From: Neobacillus paridis
GTDB lineage: Bacteria > Bacillota > Bacilli > Bacillales > Cytobacillaceae
Assembly (NCBI RefSeq): GCF_016765675.1
Contig: NZ_JAESWB010000025.1
Span: 186,001-250,000, forward strand
DNA: 64,000 nt
Reading direction: 5' to 3'
A model generated the notes under the pieces. That model did no database searches. It was given only the letters and a program-made list of their open reading frames with translations, and was not told the origin of the DNA. The position numbers were made by a program, and so were the translations under genes. Shown piece by piece: positions 1-8,951 of the stretch (its first letter is position 1; every line of letters begins with the position of its first letter).

Positions 1-467
1 ATAAGAAGAGTAAAAAGCAGCAATATCTGCCCGGGGATGAAGTGAGGGTTTTAACCTTTGATCAGAGAGGTACACTTGTGGAGAAAGTTTCTGCTGATGA
101 GTGGCAGGTACAAATGGGAATTTTAAAAATGAAGGTCAAAGAAAAAGATATGGAATATCTTGGGTCAACGGAAAAGAAACAAGAGACAAGACCGATGGCC
201 ATTGTAAAAGGCAGCGACTCCCATGTTAAACTGGAGTTGGATTTACGTGGAGAACGGTATGAAGATGCGCTGCTCAAGGTAGAAAAGTATATTGATGACG
301 CTCTTCTTGCAAGCTACCCGCGTGTCTCAATTATTCATGGAAAAGGAACAGGTGCTTTAAGACAAGGAGTTCAGGAGTATTTAAGAAATCATCGAGCGGT
401 TAAGAAAATCCGCTTTGGCGAGGCCGGAGAAGGAGGCACCGGTGTCACTGTAGTGGAATTTAAATAA
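1..467 (+). CDS. mutS2: MutS2 endonuclease/ribosome-rescue ATPase, C-terminal part (5' truncated)
   Basis: The reading frame is open from the window edge (first full codon at position 3), so only about 154 C-terminal residues are visible; the MutS-like ATPase lies upstream. The last 75 or so residues form a Smr domain, with LDLRG near the start and HGKGTGALR in the middle, the two signatures of this nuclease fold. In Bacilli MutS2 acts on branched DNA or splits collided ribosomes. The downstream DUF350 gene and lcfA are in the same order as in B. subtilis (mutSB-yshE-lcfA), which supports the call. The gene ends with TAA 19 bp before the next start. Confidence 0.9.
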   Translation, partial: KKSKKQQYLPGDEVRVLTFDQRGTLVEKVSADEWQVQMGILKMKVKEKDMEYLGSTEKKQETRPMAIVKGSDSHVKLELDLRGERYEDALLKVEKYIDDALLASYPRVSIIHGKGTGALRQGVQEYLRNHRAVKKIRFGEAGEGGTGVTVVEFK

Positions 468-486
468 TGTCCGGGGAGACTTTGCA

Positions 487-894
487 ATGAACCAGTTTTG
501 GGAAAATGAGTATATTCAAATTGCAGCTTATTATAGTGTTGTCATTTTATGCACAATTGTTTTTTTGGCGATTTTTGAATTGGTCACGAAATATCGGAAT
601 TGGGAAGAAATTAAAAATGGCAATCTGGCCGTGGCCATGGCGACCGGAGGAAAAATCTTCGGGATTGCAAATATTTTTCGCAGTACAATTGAAGAGCATA
701 CTTCATTGACTTCTATGATTGGATGGGGGATTTATGGCTTTTTCCTATTGTTGGCAGGCTATTTTATCTTTGAATTTTTGACGCCAAAGTTTAAAATTGA
801 CGAAGAAATTCAAAATGATAATCGTGCCGTCGGTTTCATTTCCATGATGATCTCGATCGGGTTATCTTATGTGATCGGTGCAGGAATTTCTTAA
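487..894 (+). CDS. yshE: DUF350 family membrane protein (YshE-like)
   Basis: A 135-residue integral membrane protein with about four hydrophobic segments. It reads as two related halves: NGNLAVAMATGGKIFGI in the first and NDNRAVGFISMMISIGLSY in the second, the internal duplication typical of DUF350 proteins. Function is unknown. It starts 19 bp after mutS2 behind a GGGGAGA-like ribosome site, so it is probably cotranscribed with mutS2, as yshE is in B. subtilis. The neighbourhood and length match YshE; no biochemical role can be inferred. Confidence 0.85.
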   Translation: MNQFWENEYIQIAAYYSVVILCTIVFLAIFELVTKYRNWEEIKNGNLAVAMATGGKIFGIANIFRSTIEEHTSLTSMIGWGIYGFFLLLAGYFIFEFLTPKFKIDEEIQNDNRAVGFISMMISIGLSYVIGAGIS

Positions 895-909
895 GGGGAG
901 AAAGGGAAA

Positions 910-993
910 ATGAAAAATTTAGCAAAGGTTCTGATAGGTTTATCAGCTGTGTTTATTCTGATCGGGATTATATATCTTGTATTTTTCACATGA
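910..993 (+). CDS. Small single-pass membrane protein, 27 aa
   Basis: The frame starts with ATG at 910, eight bases after an AGGGGAGAAAGGG ribosome site, and ends with TGA at 991-993. It encodes 27 residues: a short basic start (MKNLAK) followed by one hydrophobic stretch of about 20 residues ending in FFT. It sits 15 bp after the DUF350 gene and before a strong terminator, so it would be the last gene of the mutS2 transcript. I recognise no family. Position, ribosome site and membrane-like composition argue for a real gene, but so short a frame could be chance. Confidence 0.55.
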   Translation: MKNLAKVLIGLSAVFILIGIIYLVFFT

Positions 994-1028
994 ATCGAAT
1001 GTTCCGTTAGACATTTCAATCTAATTAA

Positions 1029-1062
1029 AGTCATCACTGATCCTTCAGTGGTGATTTTTTTT
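1029..1062 (+). terminator. Intrinsic terminator ending the mutS2 transcript
   Basis: A 12-bp stem with two G-U pairs (AGTCATCACTGA against TCAGTGGTGATT), a TCCT loop and a run of T. It separates the mutS2 transcript from the lcfA promoter. Confidence 0.85.
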
Positions 1063-1097
1063 ACTACCAGGTAAATTAGAGGGGAGAAAATTGTGAA

Positions 1098-1126
1098 TTG
1101 TTAAATATATAATCCTGTACTATAAT
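1098..1126 (+). promoter_or_regulatory. SigA-type promoter of lcfA
   Basis: TTGTTA (1098-1103), a 17-bp spacer and a perfect TATAAT (1121-1126), 50 bp before the lcfA start. A weak FadR-like half site (TAAATGA, 1127-1133) follows the -10 box but its right half does not match. Confidence 0.6.
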
Positions 1127-1176
1127 TAAATGAGTAGTTGGAATTTTTAAAAATTTTCGTAAAGGGAGGTTAATAA

Positions 1177-2883
1177 ATGATAGAATCTAAACCATGGTTG
1201 AAATTGTATCCTAAAGAGATACCTGCCACGATCGAGTACTCCTCTGACCCGATTCAGACATATTTGGAAAATTCCGCTGCAAATTATCCAGATAAAGTTG
1301 CCATTCATTTTATGGGCAAGGAGTTAACTTTTAAACAGTTGCATGAGGAGGCCGTAAAGTTTGCCGGATATCTGCAAAACCACATCGGCATTATAAAAGG
1401 AGACCGTGTTGCCATCATGCTTCCGAATACGCCGCAGGCAGTCATTAGCTATTTTGCAATTCTGCTGGCCGGAGGAATTGTCGTTCAAACGAACCCGCTG
1501 TATACGGAACGTGAATTAGAATATCAAATGAAAGATTCAGGGGCAAAAGCCATCGTCACCCTTGATATCCTTTATCCTAGAGTAACAAAGGTAATGCCGC
1601 AGACAGGACTAAAGCATATCATCGTCACTTGCATTAAAGATTACTTGCCGTTTCCTAAAAATCTTCTGTATCCCTTTATTCAGAAAAAACAATACGGACT
1701 GGTCGTTAAAGTAAAGCATGAAGGAAATTCACACTTGCTTTCAGAAATTCTAAAAATGAAACCGCTTAAACTGACCAAGTATGAGATCAATCCTGATGAA
1801 GACCTTGCATTGCTCCAATATACGGGAGGGACAACCGGTTTTCCAAAAGGCGTAATGCTGACGCATAAGAATTTAATGGCCAACACGACAATGAGCGAGA
1901 AATGGATGTACAAATGTCACCCTGGTGAAGAAACGATTCTTGGCATTGTTCCTTTTTTCCATGTTTATGGTATGACTGTTTGTATGCTGTTATCGATAAA
2001 AATGGCTGGCAAAATGATTCTCATGCCAAAATTTGATGCGTTAGAAACGTTAAAAACGATTCACAAACAACGTCCTACACTTTTTCCTGGGGCACCGACC
2101 ATCTATATCGGTCTGCTGAACCATCCTGATATAAAGAAATATGATCTGTCTTCCATTGAGGTCTGCATCAGTGGATCCGCCCCACTTCCGTTAGAGGTCC
2201 AGCAGAAGTTCGAAGAGGTAACGAATGGTAAGCTAGTCGAAGGCTATGGATTATCAGAAGCATCACCAGTGACACATACGAATTTCCTGTGGGATGTGGA
2301 AAGGGTAAAAGGCAGTATTGGGGTTCCATATCCGGATACAGAGGCAAAAATCATTGCTGTTGGTTCAGAAGAGCCGCTGCCCCCTGGTGAAATTGGCGAA
2401 ATTGTCATTAAAGGGCCTCAGGTCATGAAAGGCTACTGGAATCGGCCTGATGAAACCGCCGAAGTTTTGAAAGACGGCTGGCTGTATACCGGTGATCTTG
2501 GCTATATGGATGAAAAGGGCTATTTTTATGTGGTTGATCGCAAGAAGGATATGATCATCGCCGGAGGGTACAATATTTATCCCAGAGAAATCGAGGAAGT
2601 ATTGTATGAGCACCCGGATGTAGTGGAGGTTGTAGCTGCAGGTGTTCCTGATCCATATCGCGGCGAAACCGTTAAGGCTTACATCGTCTTAAAGGAAGGC
2701 GCAAAGGTTACCTCAGAAGAAATGAATCAATTTGCCAGAAAATATCTGGCAGCCTATAAAGTGCCGAGAATATATGAGTTCAGAGACGAATTACCTAAAA
2801 CAGCCGTTGGAAAAATTTTAAGAAGACAGCTTGTCGAAGAAGAAAAGAAAAAAATCGATGAACAAAATAAAAACCATGCTTAA
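1177..2883 (+). CDS. lcfA: Long-chain fatty acid--CoA ligase
   Basis: A 568-residue AMP-forming acyl-CoA synthetase that activates fatty acids with ATP and CoA, the entry step of beta-oxidation. Visible signatures in order: YTGGTTGFPKGV (P-loop of the adenylate-forming family, about residue 215), GYGLSEASPVTH (about 360), YTGDLG, then DRKKDMIIAGGYNIYP, and PKTAVGKILRR near the end with the catalytic lysine. Length matches B. subtilis LcfA. The start at 1177 follows AAAGGGAGG. The next genes are fadR, fadB, etfB and etfA, giving the classic FadR-controlled fatty-acid degradation cluster. Confidence 0.95.
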   Translation: MIESKPWLKLYPKEIPATIEYSSDPIQTYLENSAANYPDKVAIHFMGKELTFKQLHEEAVKFAGYLQNHIGIIKGDRVAIMLPNTPQAVISYFAILLAGGIVVQTNPLYTERELEYQMKDSGAKAIVTLDILYPRVTKVMPQTGLKHIIVTCIKDYLPFPKNLLYPFIQKKQYGLVVKVKHEGNSHLLSEILKMKPLKLTKYEINPDEDLALLQYTGGTTGFPKGVMLTHKNLMANTTMSEKWMYKCHPGEETILGIVPFFHVYGMTVCMLLSIKMAGKMILMPKFDALETLKTIHKQRPTLFPGAPTIYIGLLNHPDIKKYDLSSIEVCISGSAPLPLEVQQKFEEVTNGKLVEGYGLSEASPVTHTNFLWDVERVKGSIGVPYPDTEAKIIAVGSEEPLPPGEIGEIVIKGPQVMKGYWNRPDETAEVLKDGWLYTGDLGYMDEKGYFYVVDRKKDMIIAGGYNIYPREIEEVLYEHPDVVEVVAAGVPDPYRGETVKAYIVLKEGAKVTSEEMNQFARKYLAAYKVPRIYEFRDELPKTAVGKILRRQLVEEEKKKIDEQNKNHA

Positions 2884-2975
2884 TCCGAACAATTTTAATT
2901 TTTTTTTGCAGTAAGCTTGTCCCAACAGCATAGATCATAGATAAAAATTTGTTGCTTGAAAGTCAATTTGTTTTC

Positions 2976-3004
2976 TTGACAGACATGCCGATAAAATCTA
3001 TTAT
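2976..3004 (+). promoter_or_regulatory. SigA promoter of fadR-fadB-etfBA
   Basis: A perfect TTGACA (2976-2981), 17-bp spacer and TATTAT (2999-3004). The predicted start of transcription, near 3011, falls inside the FadR operator. Confidence 0.75.
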
Positions 3005-3008
3005 AAAA

Positions 3009-3032
3009 ATATGAATGATGATTCATTCATAT
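3009..3032 (+). promoter_or_regulatory. FadR operator
   Basis: A perfect inverted repeat, ATATGAATGA and TCATTCATAT separated by TGAT, flanked by A and T runs that extend the symmetry. The TGAATGA/TCATTCA half sites are those of the B. subtilis FadR (YsiA) box. It overlaps the transcription start of fadR's own gene, so autorepression relieved by long-chain acyl-CoA is the expected logic. Confidence 0.8.
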
Positions 3033-3069
3033 TTTTCTTTTTAAATTTTTCTTCAAAGAAGGGATTACA

Positions 3070-3654
3070 ATGAAGAAGACAAAACCAAAATACATGCAGA
3101 TCATTGATGCCGCAGTGGTAGCGATTGCGGAAAACGGCTATCACCAAGCACAAGTATCAAAAATTGCGAAGCAGGCGGGAGTCGCCGACGGGACCATTTA
3201 TCTTTATTTCAAAAATAAAGAAGATATTCTTATCTCTCTCTTTGAAGAAAAAATGGGAACTTTTATTGAAAAAATAGAGCAAATGATAGCAGGAAAAAAG
3301 ACCGCAACGGAGAAGTTATTAAAGATGATTGAAACTCATTTTGAATTGCTTTCAGCCGATCATCATCTTGCCATTGTTACACAGTTGGAATTACGTCAAT
3401 CCAATAAAGATTTACGATTGAAAATTAATGATGTGTTGAAAGGTTATTTAAAGGTGATTGATAAGATACTGATTGAAGGCAAGGAAAATGGTGAGTTCTC
3501 AAACAATCTTGATATTCGTCTTGCCCGACAAATGGTTTTTGGCACAATTGATGAAACAGTTACGACATGGGTGATGAATGAAGAAAAATATGATTTAAAA
3601 GCTTTGGCATCCCCAATCCATAATATGTTTATCAATGGATTTGGCGGTTGCTAG
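3070..3654 (+). CDS. fadR: TetR-family fatty-acid degradation regulator FadR
   Basis: A 194-residue TetR regulator. The N-terminal helix-turn-helix is visible around residues 25-50, with GVADGTIYLYFKNKEDIL the typical recognition helix and end of the DNA-binding domain. The C-terminal helical domain would bind long-chain acyl-CoA. In B. subtilis FadR (YsiA) represses lcfA, fadR-fadB-etfBA and other beta-oxidation genes; here a matching operator lies just upstream, between promoter and gene. The start at 3070 follows AAGAAGGGA. It is the first gene of the unit continuing with fadB 28 bp later. Confidence 0.92.
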   Translation: MKKTKPKYMQIIDAAVVAIAENGYHQAQVSKIAKQAGVADGTIYLYFKNKEDILISLFEEKMGTFIEKIEQMIAGKKTATEKLLKMIETHFELLSADHHLAIVTQLELRQSNKDLRLKINDVLKGYLKVIDKILIEGKENGEFSNNLDIRLARQMVFGTIDETVTTWVMNEEKYDLKALASPIHNMFINGFGGC

Positions 3655-3682
3655 GGTCTGAACAAAGGGGGAATTTATTGGG

Positions 3683-4456
3683 ATGGACTATTTAAAATGG
3701 TCAAGTCAGGACAGGATTGCCACGATTACCATACAACGTCCGCCGGCAAACGCGCTTTCATCAGGTCTTTTACGGGAATTATCAGCAGTGCTGGATGAAA
3801 TCGAACCAAACCGCGACATTAGGGTGATTGTGATTCATGGAGAGGGACGCTTTTTCTCAGCCGGGGCAGATATTAAGGAATTTACCACGCTTAATTCTTC
3901 AGAAGGGTCTTCAAATTTTGGTAAGTTTGGACAAGATTTGTTTGACCGGATCGAAAAGTTTCCAAAACCAATCATTGCCGCCATTCACGGTGCTGCGCTT
4001 GGCGGCGGTTTAGAGCTGGCCATGGCATGCCATATCCGCTTGGTTAGTGAAACCACGAAACTGGGGCTGCCTGAACTCCAGCTTGGGATAATTCCTGGTT
4101 TTGGCGGAACACAGCGGCTGCCAAGGTATGTTGGAATGGCTAGAGCAGCCGAAATGATGTTTACCTCAGAGCCAATAACCGGGCTGGAGGCAGTGGAATA
4201 CGGTCTGGCTAATCATGCATATCCGGAGACAGAAGTATTGGGAGAAGCGTTAAAGCTGGCACAAAAAATTGCCAAGAAAAGCCCTGTTTCGCTTCATGCG
4301 GCTATTCAACTATTAAACTATGCCAAAACGGGCGAATTCTATGAAGGTATGAAAAAAGAAGCGGAGTTATTTGGAGAGGTCTTTGTGTCAAATGACGCGA
4401 AAGAGGGGATCCAGGCTTTTATTGAAAAAAGAGAGCCGCATTTTAAAGGAGAGTAA
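3683..4456 (+). CDS. fadB: Enoyl-CoA hydratase FadB
   Basis: A 257-residue crotonase-fold protein that hydrates trans-2-enoyl-CoA in beta-oxidation. The oxyanion-hole segments FSAGADIKEF and GAALGGGLELAMACH are both present, as are the active-site glutamates in GLPELQLGIIPGFGGTQ. The length is standard. It follows fadR closely behind an AAAGGGGG ribosome site and precedes etfB, so it is probably part of the FadR-controlled unit. The exact acyl chain length cannot be read from the sequence. Confidence 0.92.
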   Translation: MDYLKWSSQDRIATITIQRPPANALSSGLLRELSAVLDEIEPNRDIRVIVIHGEGRFFSAGADIKEFTTLNSSEGSSNFGKFGQDLFDRIEKFPKPIIAAIHGAALGGGLELAMACHIRLVSETTKLGLPELQLGIIPGFGGTQRLPRYVGMARAAEMMFTSEPITGLEAVEYGLANHAYPETEVLGEALKLAQKIAKKSPVSLHAAIQLLNYAKTGEFYEGMKKEAELFGEVFVSNDAKEGIQAFIEKREPHFKGE

Positions 4457-4543
4457 ACATATCTATTTAATAATTTTTTAGCTCCAATTTTTTCAATCTT
4501 TTTAACTGAACAAATGTTTGAATTTTTTAGGAGGCGCTAGATC

Positions 4544-5317
4544 ATGAATATTTACGTATTAATGAAGAGAACCTTTGATACCGAAGAAAAAATTACATTA
4601 AGCGGCGGAAAGATCAACGAAGATGGTGCTGAATTCATCATCAACCCTTATGATGAATATGCCATTGAGGAAGCAATTCAAGTCCGCGATGCAAATGGCG
4701 GTGAAGTAACAGTTATTTCTGTTGGCAGCGAAGAGGCTGAAAAGCAATTGCGCACTGCGCTTGCAATGGGCGCTGATAAAGCAGTTCTTATCAATACAGA
4801 GGACGATGTTGAAAACGGCGACCAATTTACTACTGCCAAAGTTCTTGCTGAATATTTAAAAGATAAAGAAGCTGATTTAATTTTAGGCGGGAACGTTGCG
4901 ATTGATGGCGGATCTGGCCAAGTCGGACCACGTGTTGCGGAACTGCTCAATATTCCCTATGTAACTACGATTACGAAATTAGAGATCGATGGTAACAATG
5001 TAACAGTGACCCGTGATGTTGAAGGTGATTCCGAAGTAATTGAGACAAGCCTGCCACTGTTAGTAACAGCGCAGCAAGGTTTGAACGAACCGCGCTATCC
5101 ATCGCTTCCTGGGATTATGAAAGCGAAGAAGAAGCCGCTTGAAGAATTAGAATTGGATGATCTTGATTTGGATGAAGAAGATGTGGAAGCAAAAACAAAG
5201 ACAATCGAAGTGTATTTGCCGCCTAAAAAGGAAGCTGGAAAAGTCTTAGCAGGAGAGCTATCCGATCAAGTAAAAGAGTTGGTTCATCTGCTTCACACTG
5301 AAGCAAAAGTAGTCTAA
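4544..5317 (+). CDS. etfB: Electron transfer flavoprotein beta subunit
   Basis: A 257-residue EtfB. The N-terminal nucleotide-binding fold carries the AMP site and the family signature lies around residues 110-135 (DGGSGQVGPRVAELL). With EtfA it accepts electrons from acyl-CoA dehydrogenases and passes them to the quinone pool. It starts behind TTTAGGAGGCG. Unusually it is separated from etfA by 209 bp, whereas the two are usually almost adjacent in related genomes. Confidence 0.94.
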   Translation: MNIYVLMKRTFDTEEKITLSGGKINEDGAEFIINPYDEYAIEEAIQVRDANGGEVTVISVGSEEAEKQLRTALAMGADKAVLINTEDDVENGDQFTTAKVLAEYLKDKEADLILGGNVAIDGGSGQVGPRVAELLNIPYVTTITKLEIDGNNVTVTRDVEGDSEVIETSLPLLVTAQQGLNEPRYPSLPGIMKAKKKPLEELELDDLDLDEEDVEAKTKTIEVYLPPKKEAGKVLAGELSDQVKELVHLLHTEAKVV

Positions 5318-5526
5318 TTAGCACATCAAATTTTTGAAAATGAGGCGGAATGCCGTTTAACGTGAGTTAATGCTAACCAATGAAAGCGGATTGGCCATAC
5401 TAATGTAATGCCTTTTCCGATTCTGTTCACACCGCCTGCATTGGCTGGTGAGAGATATTTGTTCGTTTTTTCAAAGTTAAATGGTGGCGCGGAAGGCCAT
5501 AGTTCGTATACAGGGGGTAAACTCAT
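5318..5526. other. Unusually long etfB-etfA spacer
   Basis: I see no gene, no terminator and no recognisable element here, only an AGGGGGT-type ribosome site for etfA at the end. It is more GC-rich than neighbouring intergenic DNA, contains several short GGC/GCC-rich words, and splits two genes that are normally adjacent. Confidence 0.5.
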
Positions 5527-6504
5527 ATGTCCAGAAAAGTATTAGTATTAGGAGAAGTTCGCGACGGCTCCTTACGTAACGTATCCTTCGAAGCAGTGGC
5601 TGCAGCAAAAACGGTGGCTGAAGGTGGAGAAGTTGTCGGAGTATTACTTGGTGAGAATGTAAGCGATTTAGGTACAGAATTAATTAAAAACGGTGCAGAT
5701 CGTGTCGTTGTAGTAGAAGATGCCAAATTGGCTCAATATACTTCTGATGGGTATTCCCAAGCAATCCTAGCTGTAATTGATCAAGAGCAGCCGGAAGGAC
5801 TGGTTTTCGGTCACACGGCCCTTGGGAAAGACCTATCACCAAAACTCGCTGCCAAACTCGAATCCGGCCTGATTTCAGATGCAACTGCAGTTGAAGTGGC
5901 TGGAGGAAATGTTGTGTTTACAAGACCTATCTATTCAGGCAAGGCATTCGAAAAGAAAATCGTCACAGACGGATTAATTTTTGCAACCGTTCGTCCTAAT
6001 AACATCACACCGTTAGAAAAAGACGAATCAAGAAGCGGTGAAGTTACTTCTCTTTCCGTTGAAATTAAAGACCTTCGTACGATCATCAAAGAAGTGGTGA
6101 GAAAGGCAACTGAAGGCGTTGACCTGAGCGAAGCAAAGGTAGTTGTTTCCGGTGGGCGCGGAGTCAAGAGTGCTGAAGGCTTCAAACCATTAAAAGAATT
6201 GGCCGACGTATTAGGCGGTGCAGTAGGTGCTTCCCGAGGTGCATGTGATGCTGAATACTGCGATTATTCGCTGCAAATCGGTCAAACTGGTAAAGTTGTT
6301 ACACCAGATCTTTATATCGCTTGTGGTATATCTGGCGCCATCCAGCATCTTGCCGGGATGTCAAACTCCAAAGTAATTGTTGCAATCAACAAGGATCCAG
6401 AAGCAAATATCTTCAAAGTAGCAGACTACGGAATCGTCGGCGACCTGTTTGATGTTGTCCCAATGCTAACGGAAGAATTTAAAAAGCTAAAAGTTCATCA
6501 ATAA
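5527..6504 (+). CDS. etfA: Electron transfer flavoprotein alpha subunit
   Basis: A 325-residue EtfA. The C-terminal FAD-binding domain is clear: GGRGVKSAEGF begins it at about residue 208, followed by GAVGASRGACDA, QIGQTGKVVTPDLYIACGIS and SGAIQHLAGM. It forms the heterodimer with EtfB and holds the FAD that takes electrons from beta-oxidation. A terminator follows 45 bp downstream, closing the fatty-acid cluster. The length and all motifs are standard. Confidence 0.95.
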   Translation: MSRKVLVLGEVRDGSLRNVSFEAVAAAKTVAEGGEVVGVLLGENVSDLGTELIKNGADRVVVVEDAKLAQYTSDGYSQAILAVIDQEQPEGLVFGHTALGKDLSPKLAAKLESGLISDATAVEVAGGNVVFTRPIYSGKAFEKKIVTDGLIFATVRPNNITPLEKDESRSGEVTSLSVEIKDLRTIIKEVVRKATEGVDLSEAKVVVSGGRGVKSAEGFKPLKELADVLGGAVGASRGACDAEYCDYSLQIGQTGKVVTPDLYIACGISGAIQHLAGMSNSKVIVAINKDPEANIFKVADYGIVGDLFDVVPMLTEEFKKLKVHQ

Positions 6505-6506
6505 TA

Positions 6507-6540
6507 AGAAAAGCGCAAGCGCCTTGGTCATCGCTGGACA
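6507..6540 (+). repeat. Truncated copy of a dispersed Bacillus-type GC repeat
   Basis: Right after etfA lies AAGCGCAAGCGCCTTGGTC, which matches the start of a dispersed palindromic repeat I know from many Bacillaceae intergenic regions. Only the first part is present. The identification is from memory and cannot be checked here. Confidence 0.4.
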
Positions 6541-6548
6541 ATAAGAGA

Positions 6549-6578
6549 AGCGGGCAGCATAGAGACTGCTCGCTTTTT
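6549..6578 (+). terminator. Intrinsic terminator after etfA
   Basis: AGCGGGCAG pairs with CTGCTCGCT (nine pairs, one G-U) and is followed by a T run. Confidence 0.85.
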
Positions 6579-6624
6579 GCATAGCCCGTTTGTATCCGGG
6601 GAAAAGTACTTAGGAAACAAATTA

Positions 6625-6654
6625 TTAGCTTGATTTTTCAATCAATGTTATACT
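6625..6654 (+). promoter_or_regulatory. Extended -10 promoter of trxA
   Basis: TGTTATACT is an extended -10 box (TATACT at 6649-6654). The -35 region is weak (TTAGCT, 18 bp upstream). It sits 43 bp before the trxA start. Confidence 0.5.
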
Positions 6655-6697
6655 TTCGGTAGTATTTGAAAGTAATTTGTAGGAGGTTAAGTAAATT

Positions 6698-7012
6698 ATG
6701 GCAATTTCTCACATAACAGATCAAAACTTTTCAGCTGAAATAAGCTCTGGCCTTGTTCTGGTAGATTTCTGGGCACCATGGTGCGGTCCATGTAAAATGA
6801 TTGCTCCTGTTTTGGAAGAACTTGACGCTGAAATGGGCGATAAAGTGAAAATTAAAAAATTGGATGTGGATGATAATCCACAAACTGCTTCTAACTTTGG
6901 TGTTATGAGCATCCCAACACTATTGGTATTCAAAAATGGCGAGGTCGTTGACAAAGTAGTCGGCTTCCAGCCAAAAGAAGCTTTGGAAAGCGTCCTGCAA
7001 AAGCACATCTAA
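6698..7012 (+). CDS. trxA: Thioredoxin
   Basis: A 104-residue cytoplasmic thioredoxin that reduces protein disulfides with electrons from thioredoxin reductase. The active site WCGPCK is at about residues 28-33 and the cis-proline loop [11 protein letters not shown] at about 73-83; both are intact. It has its own promoter and terminator, so it is probably a single-gene unit. The start follows TAGGAGGT. The position before uvrC matches B. subtilis. Confidence 0.97.
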   Translation: MAISHITDQNFSAEISSGLVLVDFWAPWCGPCKMIAPVLEELDAEMGDKVKIKKLDVDDNPQTASNFGVMSIPTLLVFKNGEVVDKVVGFQPKEALESVLQKHI

Positions 7013-7027
7013 TCAATTTATTACGCC

Positions 7028-7075
7028 AAAGCCTTAACCGGAATCTTTCTGGTTGAGGCTTTTTTACATAATTTC
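7028..7075 (+). terminator. Intrinsic terminator after trxA
   Basis: A 13-bp stem with three G-U pairs (AAGCCTTAACCGG against TCTGGTTGAGGCTT) and a run of six T. It lies in the region where a longer uvrC frame would begin, which argues against that upstream start. Confidence 0.9.
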
Positions 7076-7145
7076 GTGCTTTTCTTTACAGGCGGATTGT
7101 TTTAATATGGATAGGAAAGTGAATTGCCAGAAAGGAGTGGCCGGA

Positions 7146-8918
7146 ATGAATGAAACGATTAAACAAAAACTGACATTGCTGCCTGATCAGCCTGGCTGCT
7201 ACTTAATGAAGGACCGTCAGGGAACGATCATTTATGTTGGCAAAGCTAAAGTCTTAAAAAACCGTGTTCGATCGTACTTTACCGGATCGCATGACGGTAA
7301 AACCCAGCGGCTTGTCCAGGAAATTGAGGACTTTGAGTATATTGTAACCTCCTCTAATATTGAGGCATTACTGCTGGAATTGAATTTAATCAAAAAGCAC
7401 GATCCTAAATATAATGTGATGTTGAAAGATGACAAAACCTATCCGTTTATCAAGCTGACAGCGGAACGACATCCAAAGCTCATCATCACCAGAAAAGTCA
7501 AAAAGGATAAAGGAAAATATTTTGGCCCTTACCCAAACGTTGGTGCTGCAAATGAAACGAAAAAGTTGCTAGACCGGATTTATCCTCTAAGAAAATGCGC
7601 GACCTTGCCGGATCGCGTTTGTTTGTATTACCATCTTGGGCAGTGCCTGGCACCATGTGTGAATGACGTGAGTGAAGAACAGTACAAACAAATAACTGAT
7701 GAAATTACCCGTTTTTTAAATGGCGGGTATAAAGAAATAAAAAAAGAACTGACCGAGAAAATGACAGCTGCTGCCGAGGAACTTGATTTTGAACGGGCCA
7801 AGGAGTATCGCGACAAAATTGCTCATATTGAAACGATTATGGAAAAACAAAAGATTACGATGACGGATTTTACCGACCGCGATGTGTTTGGCTACGCTGT
7901 TGACAAAGGTTGGATGTGTGTGCAGGTCTTTTTTGTCCGTCAGGGAAAAATGATTGAGCGCGACGTCTCGATGTTCCCCGTCTATAATGAACCGGAGGAA
8001 GAAATCTTGACCTTTCTTGGTCGTTTTTACCAACAACCGAATCATTTTAAGCCAAAGGAAATTCTCATTCAGGACGAAGTAGATGTGCATATGGCGGAGC
8101 AGCTTCTAGAAGTAAAAGTACTGCAGCCAAAGAGAGGACAAAAGAAGGATCTCGTCAAGTTGGCGATTAAAAATGCCAAAATTGCTTTGAATGAGAAATT
8201 CTCGCTAATTGAAAAAGATGAAGAAAGAACGATTAAGGCGGTGGAAAATTTGGGAGAACTTCTTGGAATTTATACACCGCATCGCATTGAATCTTTTGAT
8301 AACTCCAATATTCAAGGAACTGACCCGGTTTCAGCAATGGTTGTCTTTACTGATGGAAAAGCGGACAAACGTGAGTATCGGAAATATAAAATCAAATCGG
8401 TTCAAGGGCCTGATGATTACGAATCGATGAGAGAGGTAACAAGAAGGAGATATTCCCGCGTTCTGAAGGAAAACCTGCCGCTGCCGGATTTAATTATTAT
8501 TGATGGTGGCAAAGGACATGTGGAAGCAGTCAGAGACGTGCTGGAAAATGAACTCGGCCTGGATATTCCCTTGGCAGGCCTGGTAAAGGATGAGAAGCAT
8601 AGGACTTCACAGCTTTTGTTCGGTAATCCGTTAGAAATGGTTCCCCTACCACGAAATAGTCAAGAATTTTATTTGCTGCAAAGGATTCAAGATGAGGTTC
8701 ACCGGTTCGCCATCACCTTTCACCGCCAAACACGCGGCAAAAATGCTTTCCATTCCATGCTGGACGATATTCCTGGCGTTGGTGAAAAGCGGAAAAAGCT
8801 GTTATTAAAGCATTTTGGCTCCGTGAAAAAAATGAAGCAGGCAAGCCTGGAGGAATTCACAGCAATTGGGCTGCCGCATCACGTTGCCGAAGAACTGTTA
8901 AAAAAATTACAAACATAG
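7146..8918 (+). CDS. uvrC: Excinuclease ABC subunit C
   Basis: A 590-residue nucleotide-excision-repair nuclease that cuts on both sides of the lesion held by UvrB. The N-terminal GIY-YIG nuclease ([10 protein letters not shown], then [18 protein letters not shown]), a UVR segment near residue 210, the RNase H-like second nuclease ([16 protein letters not shown]) and C-terminal helix-hairpin-helix ([19 protein letters not shown]) are all present. The frame is open from 7053, but that stretch contains the trxA terminator; ATG 7146 has an AAAGGAG site eight bases upstream and gives the family's length. Confidence 0.95.
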   Translation: MNETIKQKLTLLPDQPGCYLMKDRQGTIIYVGKAKVLKNRVRSYFTGSHDGKTQRLVQEIEDFEYIVTSSNIEALLLELNLIKKHDPKYNVMLKDDKTYPFIKLTAERHPKLIITRKVKKDKGKYFGPYPNVGAANETKKLLDRIYPLRKCATLPDRVCLYYHLGQCLAPCVNDVSEEQYKQITDEITRFLNGGYKEIKKELTEKMTAAAEELDFERAKEYRDKIAHIETIMEKQKITMTDFTDRDVFGYAVDKGWMCVQVFFVRQGKMIERDVSMFPVYNEPEEEILTFLGRFYQQPNHFKPKEILIQDEVDVHMAEQLLEVKVLQPKRGQKKDLVKLAIKNAKIALNEKFSLIEKDEERTIKAVENLGELLGIYTPHRIESFDNSNIQGTDPVSAMVVFTDGKADKREYRKYKIKSVQGPDDYESMREVTRRRYSRVLKENLPLPDLIIIDGGKGHVEAVRDVLENELGLDIPLAGLVKDEKHRTSQLLFGNPLEMVPLPRNSQEFYLLQRIQDEVHRFAITFHRQTRGKNAFHSMLDDIPGVGEKRKKLLLKHFGSVKKMKQASLEEFTAIGLPHHVAEELLKKLQT

Positions 8919-8951
8919 CAACAACCGCAGTACCTGCTTCAGCGAAAAAAT

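Noticed and set aside
1127..1144. A FadR operator at the lcfA promoter
   Set aside because: Only the left half (TAAATGA) is close to the consensus; the right half has lost the TCATTCA pattern, so it is not called as a site.
5381..5396. A catabolite-responsive (cre) site in the etfB-etfA gap
   Set aside because: TGAAAGCG matches the left half, but the right half does not fit the consensus.
7053..7145. A longer uvrC starting at 7053
   Set aside because: This stretch contains the trxA terminator, lacks a ribosome site and is absent from the family's N-terminus.
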